Positions 6,072-8,368 of a DNA stretch of 8,368 nt are shown one piece after another. The stretch is taken from the NCBI GenBank assembly GCA_017881145.1, contig JADGRG010000399.1:1-8368 (forward strand), in the 5' to 3' direction. Each line of letters begins with the position of its first letter. Positions within the stretch are counted from its first letter, which is position 1. Source of the stretch: Sandaracinaceae bacterium (GTDB lineage Bacteria; Myxococcota_A; Polyangia; Polyangiales; JAFGIB01). The position numbers were made by a program, and so were the translations under genes. Below the pieces are notes generated by a model. The model saw only the letters and a program-made list of their open reading frames with translations, ran no database searches and had not been told where the DNA came from.

Positions 6072-7526
6072 ATGCCAACGCTCCAAAGCTCGCCGCTAGC
6101 GACGCCTCCGCCTCAGCCTCCCATGGAGCGTCGTGTGTTCGCTAACCGCACGCTGAACCTGCGCGGCATCAAGGCCGTCGGCTGCGACATGGATTACACG
6201 CTGATCCATTACCGCCACGACCTCTGGGAGAAGCTCGCATACCAGCACGTCGTGCGGCGGATGGCCGAGGCCGGCTGGCCAGTCGACGGTCTCGCCTTCG
6301 ATCCGGAGTTCGCGACCCGCGGGCTGATCGTCGATCTCGAGCTCGGCAATCTCGTCAAGGCGAGCCGCTTCGGCTACGTGACGCGCGCCTGCCACGGCAT
6401 GCACATGCTCAGCCACGAAGAACAGCGGGCACGCTATTCGCGCGTGCTCGTCGATCTCTCCGAGCCGCGCTGGGTTTTCCTCAACACGCTTTTCTCGCTC
6501 TCCGAAGCCTGCCTCTACGCACAGCTCGTCGAACGGCTGGATGCAGGAGCCATCAAGCAAACCATGGGCTACCGCCAGCTCTACGAAGCGGTGCGCTCCA
6601 GTGTCAATGTCGCGCACATGGAAGGCGCCCTCAAAGCCGAGATCATGCGCGACCCCGACACCTTCGTCGTACCGGATCCTGAGCTTCCGTTAGCGCTTCT
6701 CGATCTCAAGCACTCCGGCAAGGTGCTCATGCTGATCACGAACTCGGAGTGGAGCTACACCCGCGCCATGATGAGCTACGCCTTCGACCGGTACCTACCC
6801 GCGGGCAGCACGTGGCGAGATCTTTTCGACACTGTGGTGGTCGAGGCGCGCAAGCCCGGCTTCTTCACCGAGGCTTATCCCATCCTGGAAGTGGTCGACG
6901 ACGAAGGTCTCTTGCGCCCTTGCACCGGCAAGCTCGCTGCGGGTGGCGTGTATTTCGGTGGCAACGCACGCGTCATCGAAGCGCATCTCGGTCTGACGGG
7001 AGAAGAGATCCTCTACATCGGTGATCACCTCTATGCCGACGTGCATGTCACCAAGGACGTGCTGCGCTGGCGCACTGCGCTGGTGGTGCGTGAGCTCGAA
7101 GAAGAGCTCGCTGCGCTCTGTGACTTCGCCGACAAGCAGACCAAGCTGACGCAGTGCATGAACCAGAAGACCGAGCTGGAGCACAAGCAGTCGGTGCTGC
7201 GCCTTTCGCTGCAGCGTGCCGAAACCGGCTATGCCAAGGCGATCGAGGCGGGATCGGCGTCTGCCATCAAGGGGCAGCTTCACGAGCTGCGCGCGACGCT
7301 GCTCGAGCTGGACCAACGGGTCATCGAGTTGGCGCGAGAAGCCGGTCAGCTCGGCAATCGGCGCTGGGGTCTGCTCCTGCGCGCCGGCAACGACAAGAGC
7401 CGGATGGCGCGGCAGCTGGAACGCTACGCCGATATCTACATGTCACGCGTGTCGAATCTTCTCTATTACACGCCCTTTGCGTATCTACGCGCGCCTGCTG
7501 GCGTGTTGCCGCACGACCGCGTGTGA
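6072..7526 (+). CDS. HAD-IG family 5'-nucleotidase (cytosolic purine nucleotidase-like)
   Basis: This 484-residue predicted phosphohydrolase is expected to remove phosphate from nucleoside 5'-monophosphates in the cytoplasm with Mg2+. It shares its family with eukaryotic cytosolic 5'-nucleotidases of the NT5C2 type. All four HAD motifs are intact: GCDMDYTLI (37-45, nucleophile Asp39 and acid/base Asp41), LITNS (221-225, Thr223), ARKPGFF (259-265, Lys261) and YIGDHLYADV (315-324, Asp318 and Asp323). The family N-terminal segment VFANRTLNLRGIKAVG (22-37) is present. Residues about 340-430 are rich in Glu, Lys, Gln and Leu and probably form a coiled coil, often seen in the bacterial members. RYADIYMSRVSNLLYY (451-466) is the typical C-terminal stretch. 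The ATG at 6072 has AGGA 10 bases upstream; ATG at 6123 (Met18, MERRVF) is an alternative without a ribosome site, since the first 17 residues are Pro-rich and not part of the fold. The specific nucleotide cannot be told from sequence. Confidence 0.92.
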   Translation: MPTLQSSPLATPPPQPPMERRVFANRTLNLRGIKAVGCDMDYTLIHYRHDLWEKLAYQHVVRRMAEAGWPVDGLAFDPEFATRGLIVDLELGNLVKASRFGYVTRACHGMHMLSHEEQRARYSRVLVDLSEPRWVFLNTLFSLSEACLYAQLVERLDAGAIKQTMGYRQLYEAVRSSVNVAHMEGALKAEIMRDPDTFVVPDPELPLALLDLKHSGKVLMLITNSEWSYTRAMMSYAFDRYLPAGSTWRDLFDTVVVEARKPGFFTEAYPILEVVDDEGLLRPCTGKLAAGGVYFGGNARVIEAHLGLTGEEILYIGDHLYADVHVTKDVLRWRTALVVRELEEELAALCDFADKQTKLTQCMNQKTELEHKQSVLRLSLQRAETGYAKAIEAGSASAIKGQLHELRATLLELDQRVIELAREAGQLGNRRWGLLLRAGNDKSRMARQLERYADIYMSRVSNLLYYTPFAYLRAPAGVLPHDRV

Positions 7527-7550
7527 CGCGAGTGCGGCGAAGAAGAAGGG

Positions 7551-7568
7551 CCGTCACTCAAACGTCAC
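7551..7568 (+). promoter_or_regulatory. Tandem direct repeat resembling a Pho box
   Basis: CCGTCAC and ACGTCAC are separated by 4 bases, giving the 7-4-7 layout and 11-base period of PhoB-type sites. They match the E. coli half-site CTGTCAT at 5 and 4 of 7 positions, sharing the GTCA core. A third ACGTCAC lies at 7724-7730, 10 bases before a weak -10-like TACGGT (7741-7746). The downstream gene encodes a PstS-like protein, which makes phosphate control plausible but unproven. Confidence 0.25.
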
Positions 7569-7589
7569 GCGCTTGCAATGGTGTTGCCA

Positions 7590-7609
7590 CGTAACTTCGA
7601 CAAGTTGCG
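7590..7609 (+). terminator. Hairpin downstream of the 5'-nucleotidase, possible terminator
   Basis: An 8-bp stem (CGTAACTT / AAGTTGCG, with one T-G wobble) closes a CGAC loop 63 bases after the nucleotidase stop. No T-tract follows. The call rests on position only. Confidence 0.25.
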
Positions 7610-7804
7610 CGCGCTGGGTCGGCTGTGCGCCATCCGGGTGGCCCGCTGGCATCGTCCTATCGGCCTCTTCTTCCACTAGGACAATCGTCAACGCCACGCA
7701 GAGTTCGCAGCGCAGTGCGCGAAACGTCACACAACAAACCTACGGTGCCGCCGAAACCTCGGTCTCAGAACTCCCGGGGCACAAGGAAGGAAACTTGGTC
7801 CACT

Positions 7805-8368
7805 ATGCACATCCCATCACGCTTGTTCGATAGCCGAGCGTGGGCCGCAGGCCTCGCTGCGACTCTCGCGCTCTTGCTCGCTGCAGAGGCGCACGCTGCG
7901 CCCTGCGCGGGCCTAACCAACCCGGTCTACATCGCGGGTTCCTCCGCGGTGAAGCCTTTCGCCTCGGCGCTGGCCGCAGAGCTGGCTGCGCAGACGCCCG
8001 CCATCACGCTCATCTACCAGGGCCCGGGCTCCTGCCTCGGCGTCGGATATATGTCCGGTGCCACACCAGGATATCTCACCGGTGGCGGCACCTACTGGGA
8101 CACCACTGCCAGCCCGGCCGCTTTCACGGGAACCTGCACCACCGACGACGTGGGCCACACCGACATCGTCAACATCGGCGTCTCTGATGTGTACGCGGAT
8201 AGCTGCAGCGCGACGCTGCCTGCCAGCGTCCAGGACTTCCATGGTCCCGTACAAACGATGACCTTCGTGGTTCCGTACACCGCGTCCGGCAGCAACGGCT
8301 CGCAACAGAGCACGATCAGCGCCGAAGCCGCCTATCTGGTCTACGGCTTCGGTGGACACAGCACCGTC
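7805..8368 (+). CDS. Secreted PstS-like substrate-binding protein (3' partial)
   Basis: The first 188 residues are visible; no stop occurs before the window ends. Residues 1-31 form a Sec signal peptide: basic residues around R6 and R11, a hydrophobic core AAGLAATLALLLAA (14-27) and an AHA cleavage site (29-31). No lipobox Cys is present, so the mature protein should be soluble and exported. The mature part begins like periplasmic phosphate-type binding proteins: NPVYIAGSSAVKPF (39-52), where GSS corresponds to the ligand-contacting GSST turn of PstS, then GPGSCLGV (73-80), IGVSDVYA (124-131) and MTFVVPY (152-158). Four Cys (34, 77, 111, 134) could form two disulfides. Similar long secreted binding-domain proteins are, as I recall, common in myxobacteria and are often not linked to transport genes. 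AAGGAAGGAAA (7783-7793) is the ribosome site, rather far from the ATG (11-14 bases). Ligand identity is inferred, not shown. Confidence 0.78.
   Translation, partial: MHIPSRLFDSRAWAAGLAATLALLLAAEAHAAPCAGLTNPVYIAGSSAVKPFASALAAELAAQTPAITLIYQGPGSCLGVGYMSGATPGYLTGGGTYWDTTASPAAFTGTCTTDDVGHTDIVNIGVSDVYADSCSATLPASVQDFHGPVQTMTFVVPYTASGSNGSQQSTISAEAAYLVYGFGGHSTV

Noticed and set aside
5746..6078. N-terminal extension of the split-barrel oxidoreductase
   Set aside because: The frame is open but low complexity, and AGGAGG sits right before the short-form ATG.
5758..6099. 113-codon plus-strand frame in the divergent spacer
   Set aside because: It is Arg-rich, lacks a ribosome site and overlaps the start of the nucleotidase; no recognisable domain.
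7628..7641. GCCA-TCCGGG-TGGC hairpin after the nucleotidase
   Set aside because: The 4-bp stem is too short to separate from chance in this composition.
1..8368. Defence island, CRISPR, toxin-antitoxin, phage or transposon content
   Set aside because: No repeats with regular spacing, no integrase, transposase or nuclease motifs, and no terminal inverted repeats or target duplications were seen.

Overview
The window is a high-GC bacterial chromosomal segment with seven protein genes and an eighth running off the right edge. The gene at the left edge is cut as well. High GC, the extracellular substrate-binding protein with a GSSAVKPF motif, and the mix of housekeeping genes fit a myxobacterium or other former deltaproteobacterium (Myxococcota). 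That assignment is an inference; no rRNA or other phylogenetic marker is present. I see no tRNA, rRNA, CRISPR array, insertion sequence, integrase or phage gene, and nothing suggesting recent transfer.

Left block (1-1880, + strand): the C-terminal part of a LigB-AMMECR1 fusion (AmmeMemoRadiSam system protein A) overlaps the start of pcm, the isoaspartyl protein-repair methyltransferase. The two are probably cotranscribed. pcm then converges on a minus-strand sigma-70 family factor (1910-3181).

Middle block (3182-5298): the sigma factor diverges from a lysophospholipid/diacylglycerol-type acyltransferase. The acyltransferase is coupled by an ATGA overlap to an extended-SDR-like protein whose nucleotide-binding and catalytic motifs both look degenerate. 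The divergent spacer holds a good -35/-10 pair for the sigma factor and an imperfect dyad.

Right block (5298-8368): a short convergent gap with an 8-bp-stem hairpin separates the SDR gene from a small minus-strand F420/flavin split-barrel oxidoreductase. A 326-base divergent spacer leads to a HAD-IG 5'-nucleotidase. A 278-base spacer with Pho-box-like direct repeats then precedes a secreted PstS-like substrate-binding protein truncated by the window end.

Most of this is ordinary chromosomal gene content; I did not find a clear new multi-gene system. The points most worth following are: a sigma factor with His at the -12-reading position, whose own predicted promoter has C at -12; the acyltransferase and degenerate-SDR pair; the LigB-AMMECR1/pcm overlap; and the possible phosphate-type operator before the binding-protein gene.
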